From the NCBI RefSeq assembly GCF_000284295.1, contig NC_017093.1, forward strand, positions 2,852,001 through 2,916,000: a DNA stretch of 64,000 bases. The letters run 5' to 3'. Below are positions 1-8,829 of this stretch, in pieces; the stretch's first letter is position 1; every line of letters begins with the position of its first letter. The stretch is from Actinoplanes missouriensis 431 (GTDB lineage: Bacteria > Actinomycetota > Actinomycetes > Mycobacteriales > Micromonosporaceae). A program made the position numbers and the translations under genes. The notes under the pieces are model-generated. The model made no database searches. It had not been told where the DNA came from and worked only from the letters and a program-made list of their open reading frames with translations.

Positions 1-140
1 CCGTCGGCATCCGCAACGACCCTTGCGGACCGCGCACGCCGGCTGAGGCCACGCCGAGCCGATGACCAGTCCCGGGAGCGGACTGCGCCGGCACCTCTTG
101 TGCCCCCGCTCGCGGTGGGCTCGCGATCGAAGGAGCTCGC
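1..140. other. Left window edge, no recognisable gene
   Basis: Frame 1 stays open from base 1 to a TGA at 142-144 that overlaps the next start codon in ATGA fashion. It could therefore be the tail of an upstream co-transcribed gene. The 47 visible residues are rich in Arg, Pro and Ala and match no family I know, so this is not called as a gene. The last bases carry the AAGGAG ribosome binding site of the following SDR gene. Confidence 0.3.
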
Positions 141-902
141 ATGACCGATCTGACCGGCAAAGTCGCTGTCGTGACCGGCGCGGCCCGGGGCATCGGGGCG
201 GCCACCGCCCGCCGCCTCGCGGCCGACGGCGCCGCCGTCGCCGTCGCCGACCTCATCGAGGCCGATCTGAAGGACACCGTCGACGCCATCACCTCCGCGG
301 GAGGCACTGCCGTACCCGTGACCTGCGACGTCGCCGACGAGGCAGCCGTCGCCGCCGCTGCGCGGCAGGTCGTCACCGACCTGGGTTCCATCGACGTCCT
401 GGTCAACAACGCGGGCGTGCTGCGCGACAACCTGCTCTTCAAGATGTCGGTCGAGGACTGGGACACCGTCATGGGGGTGCACCTGCGGGGCAGCTTCCTC
501 TGGGCACGAGCGGCGCAGAAGACCATGGTCGACAACCGCTGGGGAAAGATCATCAACCTTTCCAGCACCTCGGCGCTCGGCAACCGGGGCCAGGCCAACT
601 ACTCGGCGGCCAAGGCTGGGCTGCAAGGCTTCACCAGAACCCTGGCGATCGAACTCGGCCCGTTCAACATCAACGTCAACGCCGTCGCGCCCGGATTCAT
701 CGTCACCGACATGACCAGGGCCACCGCGCAGCGCATGGGCATCGACTTCGACGACATGGTGACGCGCTCCGAACAGCACATCCCGTTGCGCCGCAGTGGC
801 CGGCCGGAGGACATCGCCGGTGTCGTGTCCGCGCTGTGCGGCGAGGACACCTCCTACGTCACCGGACAGGTCATCTACGTCTCCGGCGGCCCCGGCGCCT
901 GA
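141..902 (+). CDS. SDR-family oxidoreductase (FabG-like)
   Basis: Classical short-chain dehydrogenase of 253 residues, the usual length. The Rossmann nucleotide-binding motif TGAARGIG is at residues 12-19, NNAG at 89-92, the catalytic serine near 141 and the YxxxK pair at Tyr154/Lys158. It should oxidise or reduce an alcohol/ketone with NAD(P); the substrate cannot be read from sequence. The start is fixed by AAGGAG just upstream. It heads a four-gene run with an acyl-CoA dehydrogenase, an ADP-forming acyl-CoA synthetase and a MaoC hydratase, so a 3-hydroxyacyl-CoA dehydrogenase role in a specialised beta-oxidation pathway is the best inference. Family assignment is firm, function is not. Confidence 0.9.
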   Translation: MTDLTGKVAVVTGAARGIGAATARRLAADGAAVAVADLIEADLKDTVDAITSAGGTAVPVTCDVADEAAVAAAARQVVTDLGSIDVLVNNAGVLRDNLLFKMSVEDWDTVMGVHLRGSFLWARAAQKTMVDNRWGKIINLSSTSALGNRGQANYSAAKAGLQGFTRTLAIELGPFNINVNAVAPGFIVTDMTRATAQRMGIDFDDMVTRSEQHIPLRRSGRPEDIAGVVSALCGEDTSYVTGQVIYVSGGPGA

Positions 903-951
903 TCAGAACGACCGCGCACGCCCCCTGCCAGTACCCGACGAAAGGCCCACC

Positions 952-2121
952 ATGATCGACTTCTCGCTCTCCGACGAGGAAATCGCCGTCCGAGACACCG
1001 TCCGCACCTTCATCACCCGCGAGGTCATGCCGCTGGAGGAGCAGGTCCTGCGCAACGAGCGCGCCGGGCGTCCCGCGCTGGATCCCGACCAGCGCGCCGA
1101 CCTGCAGGCCAAGGCCAAGGCGAACGGGCTGTGGGGGATCGACACCCCGGAGGAGTACGGCGGCGCGGCCCTCGGGCCGATCATGTCGGTCATCACCGAG
1201 ATGGAGGCGGGGCGCACCTTCGTGCCGTTCCGGTTCGGCGGCAGCGCCGACAACATCCTGTACGCGGGCAACGAGGCCCAGAAACAGGAGTACCTGATCC
1301 CGACCATCAACGGCGATCGGCGCAGCTGCTTCGCCATCACCGAGCCCGGCGCCGGCTCCGACGCCCGCAACATCCGGACCCGGGCCGTACGCGACGGCGA
1401 CGACTGGATCATCAACGGCGAGAAGATCTTCATCACCGGCGGCAACGAGGCCGACTTCGTGATGGTCTTCGCGGTCACCGACCCGGACAAGGGCGCCGAC
1501 GGCGGCGTCACCTGCTTCCTCGTCGACCGCAGCATGGGCTGGACCTCCCAGCCGATCCCCACGATGGGCCAGTGGGATCCGGCGTCGCTGTCGTTCGACA
1601 ACGTCCGCGTTCCCGCCCGCAATATCCTCGGTGAGGAGGGGCACGGCTTCAAACTCGCCATGCAGTGGATCGGCAACGGCCGCTTCCTCATCCCGGCCGG
1701 TGCCATCGGAGCCGCCGAGCGACTGCTGGAGATGGCGATCGAACATGCCAAGAACCGGGTCTCGATGGGCCATCCCATCGCCGACTACCAGGCCATCCAG
1801 TGGCAGATCGCCGACTCCCACCTGGAGATCGAGGCGGTCAAGCTGCTCACTCTGCGCGCCGCCTGGGAACTGCAGCACGGCAAGGACAACCGGCACACCT
1901 CGTCGCTGGCCAAGCTGTCGGGCTCGCTGATGGCCAACCGGGTCGTCGACCGGGTTCTGCAGATCCACGGCGGCATGGGTTACACCAAGGAGCTGCCGAT
2001 CGAACGCTGGTACCGCGAGTTGCGCCTGCTGCGCATCTTCGAGGGCACCGACGAGATCCAGCGCCGTACCATCGCCCGCAACCTGCTCAAGGGACACGTC
2101 AAGATCGGGGAGATCGGGTGA
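952..2121 (+). CDS. Acyl-CoA dehydrogenase
   Basis: Flavoprotein of 389 residues, standard acyl-CoA dehydrogenase length. The family signature CFAITEPGAGSD sits in the middle domain, and the C-terminal helical domain carries QIHGGMGYTKE and FEGTDEIQRRTIARN. It would introduce the alpha-beta double bond into an acyl-CoA using FAD and pass electrons to ETF. The frame is open further upstream, but ATG 952 is preceded by GAAAGG at good spacing and gives the normal N-terminus. The stop overlaps the next gene by four bases (GTGA), so translation is likely coupled. The substrate is unknown; the context suggests the acid released from the catabolic island further right. Confidence 0.92.
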   Translation: MIDFSLSDEEIAVRDTVRTFITREVMPLEEQVLRNERAGRPALDPDQRADLQAKAKANGLWGIDTPEEYGGAALGPIMSVITEMEAGRTFVPFRFGGSADNILYAGNEAQKQEYLIPTINGDRRSCFAITEPGAGSDARNIRTRAVRDGDDWIINGEKIFITGGNEADFVMVFAVTDPDKGADGGVTCFLVDRSMGWTSQPIPTMGQWDPASLSFDNVRVPARNILGEEGHGFKLAMQWIGNGRFLIPAGAIGAAERLLEMAIEHAKNRVSMGHPIADYQAIQWQIADSHLEIEAVKLLTLRAAWELQHGKDNRHTSSLAKLSGSLMANRVVDRVLQIHGGMGYTKELPIERWYRELRLLRIFEGTDEIQRRTIARNLLKGHVKIGEIG

Positions 2122-4235
2122 TCGAGCACCAGGTCGCCGGCCTCTTCAACCCGCGGGCCATCGCGCTGATCGGCGCCACCGACAAGTCACTGTGGTCGGC
2201 CAGCACCTACGCGAACCTGATGAGCTACGGGTTCACCGGTCCCGTCCACCTCGTCAATCCCAAGGGTGGCACCGTTCACGGGACGCAGGCGTACCCGACC
2301 ATCGGGGACCTGCCCGACGGTGTCGACCTCGCCTTCGTCATGGTCCCCACCCATGCCGTGCTCGGGGTGCTGGAACAGGCGGCCGACAAGGGCATCACGT
2401 CCGCCATCGTGCTGACCGCGGGATTCGCCGAGGTCGGCGCCGAGGGGGCCCGGCTGGAAGCCGAGATCGTCGCCCTGGCCCGCCGCCGCAGGATGGTGAT
2501 CCTCGGCCCGAACGGCAACGGCTTCATCAACGCGGCTCGCAGCATCACGCCGTACGGCATCGGCATCGTTCCTCCGCTGCTGCGCGGCCCGGTCGGCATC
2601 GTGCTGCAGAGCGGCGCCCTCGCCTCCTACGTCCTCGGATTCGCCAGGGCGCGCAACATCGGCATCAGCCTGATGGTGTCGATGGGCAACGAAGCCATGA
2701 TCGGCCTCACCGACGCCGTCCGGTACCTGGTGCGTGATCCCGACACCAAGGTGCTGGCCCTGTTCATCGAATCCATCCGCGATCCCGCCGAGTTCGTCGC
2801 GATCGCCCGGGAGGCACTCGCGGCCGGCAAACCGATCGTCGCGCTCAAGGTCGGCCGCAGCCAGAAGAGCGAGAGCATCGCCAAGGCCCACACCGGGTCG
2901 CTGGTGGGCGACGACAACGTCGTCGACGCGGTGTTCCGGCAATGCGGTGTCATCCGCGTGGACGCCCTCGAAGACCTGGTCATGACGGCGGGCCTGCTCG
3001 CCCGGACCGGGCCGCTGCCCGGCAAGCGGATCGCTTTCGTGACCGCCTCCGGCGGCACCTGTGAGATCGCCGCCGACCGGGCCGACGACGAGCGGCTGGA
3101 GATCCCGGACTTCGCTCCGGCCACCGTCGAGCGGCTCACGCGGATCCTGCCGTCCTTCGCGACGGTGCAGAACCCCCTCGACGTGACCGGGTACGTCCTG
3201 GTCAACACCAACCTGCTGAGCGAGGCGCTGACGATCGTGGACGCCGACCCGGGCGTCGACATCATCGTCCTGGCCACCGACCTTCCCCGGGAACAGCCGG
3301 CCGACGAGGCCACGGCCACCAGTGACATCGACCTGGCCCGCGGCACCGCCGAGGCGATCGCGGCGTGCACCAAGCCGGTGGTCGTCATGGGAACCACACT
3401 CACCGACATCACCGCCTGGGGCCGCCACGTCGCCGAGGCCGTCGACTTTCCCGGAGTCCTCGGCGGCATCCACCACACCGCCACCGTCCTCGGCCGAGCC
3501 GTCGCCTGGTCGGACCACTGGCGCAAGGCACGCAACGTCCCGGCCGGGCCGGCTGAGCTCCCGCCGCCACTGGAGGTCGACGCCGTACCCGGCAGCACCT
3601 GGACCGAGCACCGAGCCGCCACCTTCCTGGCCGCCCACGGTGTGCCGATGGTGGACCAGCAACTGGCCTCCTCCGCGGAGGAGGCCGTCGCGGCGGCAGA
3701 ACGCATCGGCTATCCCGTGGTGGTCAAACTGGCGGCCGATGTCGCCCACAAGAGCGACATCGGGGGAGTGGCGCTGGGACTGGCCGGCCCGGACGCCGTC
3801 GCGCAGGCGTTCGCCGCCGTCACGCACGCCGGTGAACGCGCCGGCGCCACCGTGCACGGCGCCGTGGTGCAGCCGATGCGCGACAGCGGTGTCGAGCTGC
3901 TCGTCGGTGTCATCCGCGATCCGGCCTGGGGACTCGTGCTCGCTGTGGGGCTGGGCGGGCTGTGGGTCGAGGTTCTGCAGGACACCGCGCTACGCCTGCT
4001 GCCGGTCGATCACCAGGAAGTCCTCGCCGCGCTGCGGGAACTACGCGGAGCGAAACTGTTCGACGGCGCCCGGGGCACCGAGAAGGTCGACCTCGACGCC
4101 GTCGCCGCGACTGTCGTCGCCATCGCCACCGTGGCGCATCGGCTCGGCGACCGCCTGGAATCGCTCGAGATCAACCCCCTTCTGGTTCACGGCGCACGGA
4201 CCGAAGCCCTCGACGCGCTCATCAATTGGAGGTGA
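2118..4235 (+). CDS. ADP-forming acyl-CoA synthetase (CoA-binding plus ATP-grasp)
   Basis: About 705 residues in the fused alpha-beta order of ADP-forming acyl/acetyl-CoA synthetases. There is an N-terminal CoA-binding Rossmann domain (FNPRAIALIGATDKS near the start), a succinyl-CoA-ligase-like flavodoxin domain carrying the AKAHTGSLVG segment with the phosphorylated histidine, and a C-terminal ATP-grasp domain (VVVKLAADVAHKSDIGGV). It would activate an organic acid to its CoA thioester with ATP, releasing ADP and Pi. The GTG start overlaps the acyl-CoA dehydrogenase stop. Together with the flanking dehydrogenase and hydratase it supplies the activation step of a beta-oxidation-like module. 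The acid itself is not identifiable. Confidence 0.88.
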   Translation: MIEHQVAGLFNPRAIALIGATDKSLWSASTYANLMSYGFTGPVHLVNPKGGTVHGTQAYPTIGDLPDGVDLAFVMVPTHAVLGVLEQAADKGITSAIVLTAGFAEVGAEGARLEAEIVALARRRRMVILGPNGNGFINAARSITPYGIGIVPPLLRGPVGIVLQSGALASYVLGFARARNIGISLMVSMGNEAMIGLTDAVRYLVRDPDTKVLALFIESIRDPAEFVAIAREALAAGKPIVALKVGRSQKSESIAKAHTGSLVGDDNVVDAVFRQCGVIRVDALEDLVMTAGLLARTGPLPGKRIAFVTASGGTCEIAADRADDERLEIPDFAPATVERLTRILPSFATVQNPLDVTGYVLVNTNLLSEALTIVDADPGVDIIVLATDLPREQPADEATATSDIDLARGTAEAIAACTKPVVVMGTTLTDITAWGRHVAEAVDFPGVLGGIHHTATVLGRAVAWSDHWRKARNVPAGPAELPPPLEVDAVPGSTWTEHRAATFLAAHGVPMVDQQLASSAEEAVAAAERIGYPVVVKLAADVAHKSDIGGVALGLAGPDAVAQAFAAVTHAGERAGATVHGAVVQPMRDSGVELLVGVIRDPAWGLVLAVGLGGLWVEVLQDTALRLLPVDHQEVLAALRELRGAKLFDGARGTEKVDLDAVAATVVAIATVAHRLGDRLESLEINPLLVHGARTEALDALINWR

Positions 4236-4238
4236 GCC

Positions 4239-5117
4239 ATGCCGATGAACCTTGACGCGGTCGGCGCGTCGACCGGACCGACACGTATCGCATGGACCGA
4301 GACCGACGCCCTGCTCTACGCCCTCGGCGTGGGCGCGGGCCAGGAGGACGCGCTCGGCGAACTGGCCTACACGACGGAGAACACCGCGGGCGTACGGCAG
4401 CGGGTGCTGCCCACCTTCGGTGCGGTTCTCGCCCAGTTCCGTGCGCCCGCCGACGGCTCGCCCCGGCCCGAGCTGGACATCGGCACCTACGACCCGGCAC
4501 AGCTGGTGCACGCCGAGGAGGCCGTCACCCTCGCCCGCCCGATCCCCGCGGCCGGGACCATGGACGTCACCACCACCCTCGCCGGCATCTACGACAAGGG
4601 ATCCGGCGCGCTGGTGGTGTCCGACACCGTCGGACGGCTACCCGGCGACCCGCCGGACTCCCCGACCCTGCTCGTGCGCTCCTCCCTGTTCATCCGCGGA
4701 GAGGGAGGCTTCGGGATCCCCGGCCCGAAACAGCCGTGGGGTACGCCCGACCGGCGTCCCGACATGGCACTCGAAGTGGGCACCCGAGCGGATCAGGCGC
4801 TGCTCTACCGGCTCAGCGGCGACCGCAACCCCCTGCACACCGATCCCAAGTTCGCCGCCCGCGCCGGGTTCACCCGTCCCATCCTGCACGGCATGTGCAC
4901 GTTCGGTGTGGTCGGCCGGAGGCTTCTCAGCGCGCTCGGCGACGACGATCCGGAACTGTTCGTGTCCATCTCCGGCCGCTTCAGCCAGCCGGTCTACCCC
5001 GGCGACAAGCTGAGCATCGTGGTCTGGTCCGACGGACCCGAGGCCCGCTTCCGTGTCCTGGGGCCCGAAGGCTGGGTGGTCCTCGACCGGGGAACCTTCG
5101 TCACGCGCCCCCGCTGA
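4239..5117 (+). CDS. MaoC-like two-domain enoyl-CoA hydratase
   Basis: A 292-residue double hot-dog protein. The N-terminal half is degenerate and the C-terminal half carries the hydratase-2 motif region (LSGDRNPLHTDP followed by GFTRPILHG), with the Asp and His that hydrate 2-enoyl-CoA to (R)-3-hydroxyacyl-CoA in this family. ATG 4239 is preceded by GGAGGTGAGCC; an in-frame ATG six bases later is possible. Only three bases separate it from the synthetase stop, so it is the fourth gene of the operon. It completes dehydrogenation-hydration chemistry with the acyl-CoA dehydrogenase and the SDR at 141. Confidence 0.87.
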   Translation: MPMNLDAVGASTGPTRIAWTETDALLYALGVGAGQEDALGELAYTTENTAGVRQRVLPTFGAVLAQFRAPADGSPRPELDIGTYDPAQLVHAEEAVTLARPIPAAGTMDVTTTLAGIYDKGSGALVVSDTVGRLPGDPPDSPTLLVRSSLFIRGEGGFGIPGPKQPWGTPDRRPDMALEVGTRADQALLYRLSGDRNPLHTDPKFAARAGFTRPILHGMCTFGVVGRRLLSALGDDDPELFVSISGRFSQPVYPGDKLSIVVWSDGPEARFRVLGPEGWVVLDRGTFVTRPR

Positions 5118-5134
5118 TGCGGCGCACGAGGCAC

Positions 5135-5167
5135 GGCGCTGGGCTCTCGCCGCAGAGGCTCAGCGCC
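5135..5167. terminator. Hairpin terminator between convergent genes
   Basis: Arms GGCGCTGGGCTCT and AGAGGCTCAGCGCC pair around a short loop with one small bulge. It lies between the MaoC gene (+) and the diguanylate cyclase gene (-). There is no U-tract, as is common in high-GC actinobacteria. Confidence 0.5.
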
Positions 5168-5201
5168 GCGCTCCTCCCGTCCCACCACGAACAACGCATC
5201 C

Positions 5202-6671
5202 TCAGGCTGATTCCGGCAGCCGGCGCAGACGCGTCGAGACGACTCGGTCCCGCCCGGCTGCCTTGGCCTCGTAAAGGAATTGGTCCGCGAGCAGGGTGAG
5301 CCGGCCCGGATCGTCGACGTCCGTGGGCAGGCAGGCGACGCCGGCCGATACCGTCACGTCGACCTCGACGTCCGGGCCGGCAGAGCAGGGCCGGTCCCGG
5401 ACGGCGGCGTGCATCCGATCCGCGACGGCCAGCGCCTGGTCGTGCGTCGTGGAGGACAGCAGGATCGCGAACTCCTCGCCGCCGTAACGGGCCGCGAGGT
5501 CCCCGCGCCGGACCGCGCCGGCCAGTCGGAGCGCCACCTCTCGCAGCACCCGGTCGCCGCCGTCGTGGCCGTAGGTGTCGTTGATCCGCTTGAAATGGTC
5601 GATGTCCAGCAGAACGACGGCCGTGCCGCGGTCCGGATCCGGCAGGTTGTGCAACTTCTCCTGGAAGTAGCGGCGGGTACGCAGGCCGGTGAGCTCGTCG
5701 GTCACCGCCATCTGGCGCTGAACCCTGACCAGCGCCGCCAACCGGCCGATCACCAGGAGCAGGATCAGCGCGCAGCAGGCGCAGATGAGCGGGATGTGCA
5801 GCGGGGCGTCCCGCAGGTATTGCACGAACAGTGTGGCCGGGGCCAGCAGCGACGCCAGTGCCAGGCCGGCGAGCTGCCCCCATCCCGCGTCCGGGGAACC
5901 GGCGGGCTTCGGCGCGTCGAGGTCGCGCATCGACGGATGCAGCCCGAGCAAGCCGACCAGCAGGGCGGCGGCGAGCCACATCACGGTCGAGACATTCCAC
6001 ATCCGGGCGATCCACGGGTCCTGTGGCAGCAGATCGTGAAGGGCGGTCAGGACGTCCGGCAGGATGGACAGCAGCAGGTAACAGGCGAGCACCCGGGCGG
6101 CCACCGAAGGACGGCCGCCACCGAGGAACAACCTCGTGGCGAGAGCCACCAGCAGCACGTCGCCCAGCGGGTACGCGATGGAGAGCAGCCGCATCGCCGG
6201 ATGCCGGTCCGAGACGTCCAGTATCGGACCGATCAGGAAGACCCATGACAGAAGACCGGCGGCGATGGTGACGATGGCGGCGTCGATCACGCCGGGTAGA
6301 TCCCAGTCCGGCGTCCGCCGCCGGACGACGAGCACCAGCGCGAGCACATTGAGCAGGTAATACAGCAGATAGAGAGGTTGTGTCACCGGCCAGGCGCCCG
6401 CCGGTAGCAGCGTCACGATCAGGTTCACGGCAACGCCGCCGGCCAGCAGCCGCGGCCACCATGCCGAGCTGTCGTTCACCCGGATCCCGAGAAGCATGCC
6501 GACGAGGCCGGCGGTCACCCCGGTGGCGAACACCGGGGTGGCCACCATCGTGGGGCCGTCGTTGAGGACCACGAGCGTGTAGAGGCCGAGAAGACAGGCG
6601 CCGGCGGCGGCATACCAGGCCCACAGGGGCACGCTCATCCACGGCGCCGACCGGTTCGCCGTGGCGGCCAT
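5202..6671 (-). CDS. Membrane diguanylate cyclase (GGDEF domain)
   Basis: A 489-residue protein with about ten hydrophobic segments in the N-terminal two thirds, then a cytoplasmic GGDEF domain. The active-site motif reads RYGGEEF, and the preceding DIDHFKRINDTYGHDGGD stretch has the metal- and substrate-binding residues, so it should make cyclic di-GMP from two GTP. No EAL domain is present. The frame is open to 6833, but ATG 6671 has AGAGGGGGA upstream and starts just before the first membrane segment. The membrane part resembles MASE-like sensor regions without a ligand motif I can name. It is probably a monocistronic gene unrelated to its catabolic neighbours. Confidence 0.88.
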   Translation of the reverse strand: MAATANRSAPWMSVPLWAWYAAAGACLLGLYTLVVLNDGPTMVATPVFATGVTAGLVGMLLGIRVNDSSAWWPRLLAGGVAVNLIVTLLPAGAWPVTQPLYLLYYLLNVLALVLVVRRRTPDWDLPGVIDAAIVTIAAGLLSWVFLIGPILDVSDRHPAMRLLSIAYPLGDVLLVALATRLFLGGGRPSVAARVLACYLLLSILPDVLTALHDLLPQDPWIARMWNVSTVMWLAAALLVGLLGLHPSMRDLDAPKPAGSPDAGWGQLAGLALASLLAPATLFVQYLRDAPLHIPLICACCALILLLVIGRLAALVRVQRQMAVTDELTGLRTRRYFQEKLHNLPDPDRGTAVVLLDIDHFKRINDTYGHDGGDRVLREVALRLAGAVRRGDLAARYGGEEFAILLSSTTHDQALAVADRMHAAVRDRPCSAGPDVEVDVTVSAGVACLPTDVDDPGRLTLLADQFLYEAKAAGRDRVVSTRLRRLPESA

Positions 6672-6935
6672 GGTTCCCCCTCTGCGCGTCCTTCTCCAGA
6701 GATCTCGTCGGCAGCGCACACGGGCAACCGAGTCGTCCACCGGTGCATATCGGTTGCAGTACGCGCCAAAGCCGCCGCCAACCGGACAACCGGTCATCTT
6801 CGTGACCGGCGTCAACGGTCGATGCCGTGGCACGGCGGCACAATCGGGACGGCACGCCGGCGCAGCAGACTCGACAGGTGAGGCATTCAGCTTCGCCGTT
6901 CCGCGGAGCCGCGCGGGAATTGGGAGACCACCACG

Positions 6936-7445
6936 ATGCAGATGGCCCCGGCCGACCTCCGATCCCAGCCGAAGTCCTGGGAGTTACGACAGATCTACGG
7001 GTGTTTCCCCACGGGCGTGGCCGCGGTCTGCGCCGCCGGCGCGCGAGGCCGGCCGATCGGAACGGCCGTCACCGGCTTCACGCCGGTCTCCCTGGACCCG
7101 CCACTGGTCGGAATCAACGTGCTGATGACGTCGACCACGTGGCCGCGGCTGAAGGCCGCACCGAGGATCGGCATCAGCGTCCTGTCACAGGACCATGATC
7201 GCGCCGCTGTCCTCCTCGCGGCCGGCGCCTCCGACTGGGTCACCGAAACGCCGCACGTCATCACCGCGGGCGGAGCCGTGCTCATCGACGGGGCGACTGC
7301 CTGGCTGGAATGCGCCGTCGACGCCCAGCACCGCGCCGGCGACCACATGATCGTGCTGCTGCGGGTGCTGTCCTGCGCCGGTGACCCGTCCCACCACCCC
7401 CTGGTCGTGCACGGCAACCGCTTCCATCGGCTGCGGGAGCTGTGA
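6936..7445 (+). CDS. Flavin reductase-like FMN-binding split-barrel protein
   Basis: A 169-residue protein of the flavin reductase-like domain family (HpaC/ActVB type). It contains the characteristic GCFPTGVAAVCA segment, then TAVTGFTPVSLDPPLVGINV and the C-terminal GDHMIVLLRVL region followed by an HGNRFHRL end. Such proteins reduce FMN/FAD with NAD(P)H for a partner monooxygenase, or bind flavin themselves. GGGAGACC precedes the ATG. A paralogue of the same length lies at 22062-22571 on the far side of the mycofactocin operon. A likely partner is the LLM enzyme at 15703, but no direct evidence ties them. Confidence 0.85.
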   Translation: MQMAPADLRSQPKSWELRQIYGCFPTGVAAVCAAGARGRPIGTAVTGFTPVSLDPPLVGINVLMTSTTWPRLKAAPRIGISVLSQDHDRAAVLLAAGASDWVTETPHVITAGGAVLIDGATAWLECAVDAQHRAGDHMIVLLRVLSCAGDPSHHPLVVHGNRFHRLREL

Positions 7446-7448
7446 TGC

Positions 7449-8411
7449 TCACGCTCCGGCCGCGGACCATCGGCGTCCCTTGGCACGCCGGTAAGCCGAG
7501 GGCGTCACACCGAGCATCCGTTTGAAGTCCGAGATGAACTGGCTGGCATCGGCATACCCCCAGCGCATCGCGATGGTCTGCACCATGTCGTCGGTGGCGA
7601 CGACGTCGTGCAGCGCACGTTCCAGACGCCGGCGGCGCACCATCGAGCCGAAGGTCTCCCCGGTCCCGGTGTACAGCCGGTGCAGGGAACGTACCGATAT
7701 GCCGTGGGCGTCGGCGGCCTCGGCAGGTGACGGCGACCCCAGACTCAACCGGTCATCGACCCACTGGCCGATCGACAGCCGCATGCCGTCATTGACCGCG
7801 AGACTCGACCGGGGGCGCCGGGTCTCCAGGACACTGATCAGCAGCTCGACGACCGCGTTACGCGAGGCAGCAGCGGCTGCCGCGTTGAGCCGGTCCGCTT
7901 CGGCGGAGATGCCGAGCAACAGGCTCTTGAGGATCTGCAGGGAGGGGTGCGTGGGATTCTCGCTGATCTCGCCCATCAGGGCGGCGGTGTCCGCGCCCCG
8001 CAACGGCAGCGCCCGCTTGGGAATCAGCGCCGTGATCTGAGCCATCGGCGTGAGCACCTCGGCCTGGGACACCAGCGCGCCGTCCCACACGTCCATCTGC
8101 TGGCAGATCAGGTGTTCACTGAAATCACCGAAGGTGACACGTTCGGTGAACTCGCGGGTGTTGACCGAGACCCCGATGTAGTGGGCCGCCGGACTGTCGC
8201 GTCCCCACCGCGTACCGAACGGCCCGGCCTCCAGGTTGATCACCGAGACATCGGCCAGCGGGTAGCGGTGCAGCCGGCCGGTGAAGGTTCCGCTCTCGAG
8301 CGGAAACCACACCGCGTCGGCCAGCAGGCTCGCGATGAGGGCGTTGCCCCAGGACTGCACGGACGCCGAGCTGATCGGTCCGTCGGCGTGCACCTTGCCG
8401 ATCGTTTCCAT
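7449..8411 (-). CDS. AraC-family transcriptional regulator
   Basis: A 320-residue regulator. The C-terminal 100 residues hold the double helix-turn-helix typical of AraC/XylS proteins (AAEAADAHGISVRSLHRLY, then MRWGYADASQFISDFKR and GVTPSAYRR). The N-terminal 200 residues resemble the AraC-binding-like-2 effector domain found in regulators of aromatic or nitrile degradation. An upstream in-frame extension exists, but ATG 8411 has GGGAGGTAGCC at ideal distance. It is divergent from the MFS transporter gene at 8830 and convergent with the flavin reductase gene, three bases apart. It is a good candidate for the local activator of the catabolic genes. Confidence 0.88.
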   Translation of the reverse strand: METIGKVHADGPISSASVQSWGNALIASLLADAVWFPLESGTFTGRLHRYPLADVSVINLEAGPFGTRWGRDSPAAHYIGVSVNTREFTERVTFGDFSEHLICQQMDVWDGALVSQAEVLTPMAQITALIPKRALPLRGADTAALMGEISENPTHPSLQILKSLLLGISAEADRLNAAAAAASRNAVVELLISVLETRRPRSSLAVNDGMRLSIGQWVDDRLSLGSPSPAEAADAHGISVRSLHRLYTGTGETFGSMVRRRRLERALHDVVATDDMVQTIAMRWGYADASQFISDFKRMLGVTPSAYRRAKGRRWSAAGA

Positions 8412-8829
8412 GGCTACCTCCCAAACGCCCTGAATCCGAGCAGAACATGAAGAATGCGGGAGTGCGGGTTCATAATTTGCTGCGCATATTACGGGGAAAG
8501 ACGGCTCATCGTTAGTGGCAGGTAAATCGAGAATTGGCCGCCACCGCCTGGCATGCAAAGCCGATCAGATGGCGCGGTCGCTCAATTGGGCTCGTGACTG
8601 TTACGGGAGATTGAACCCACCGGCGTCCGCGGCCATCGAACGTCAAGGATCCGGTAACGAAGTCTTCAGTTCTCACGTCCGGAATGCGGTGCCGATCCCG
8701 CCGCGGACGGCCGACCCGGCCCACCCTGTTCTTGCGGTCGATGGTGCCCGCCGGGCCCACGGCGAACGCCTCTATGTCTTCGACAACCCCGAACCGTTCA
8801 TGACGGGCCAGCCCGCTGTGGGGAGCGCG
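8412..8829. promoter_or_regulatory. Divergent promoter region, AraC regulator / MFS transporter
   Basis: 418 bases without a convincing gene. The stretch around 8460-8525 is markedly A+T-rich for this genome (for example CATAATTTGC and GCATATTACGG) and is a likely site for promoters and AraC-type binding. I could not define a clean -35/-10 pair or a clear direct repeat. The right end provides GGGGAG, the ribosome binding site of the transporter gene. Confidence 0.45.

Noticed and set aside
62..955. Long Arg/Gly/His-rich frame overlapping the first SDR gene
   Set aside because: Its composition is that of an out-of-frame shadow in high-GC DNA, and the SDR on the same strand has all motifs and a ribosome binding site.
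871..2097. 408-codon minus-strand frame antisense to the acyl-CoA dehydrogenase
   Set aside because: No start signal, Val/Gly/Asp-rich shadow composition, and fully covered by a well-supported gene.
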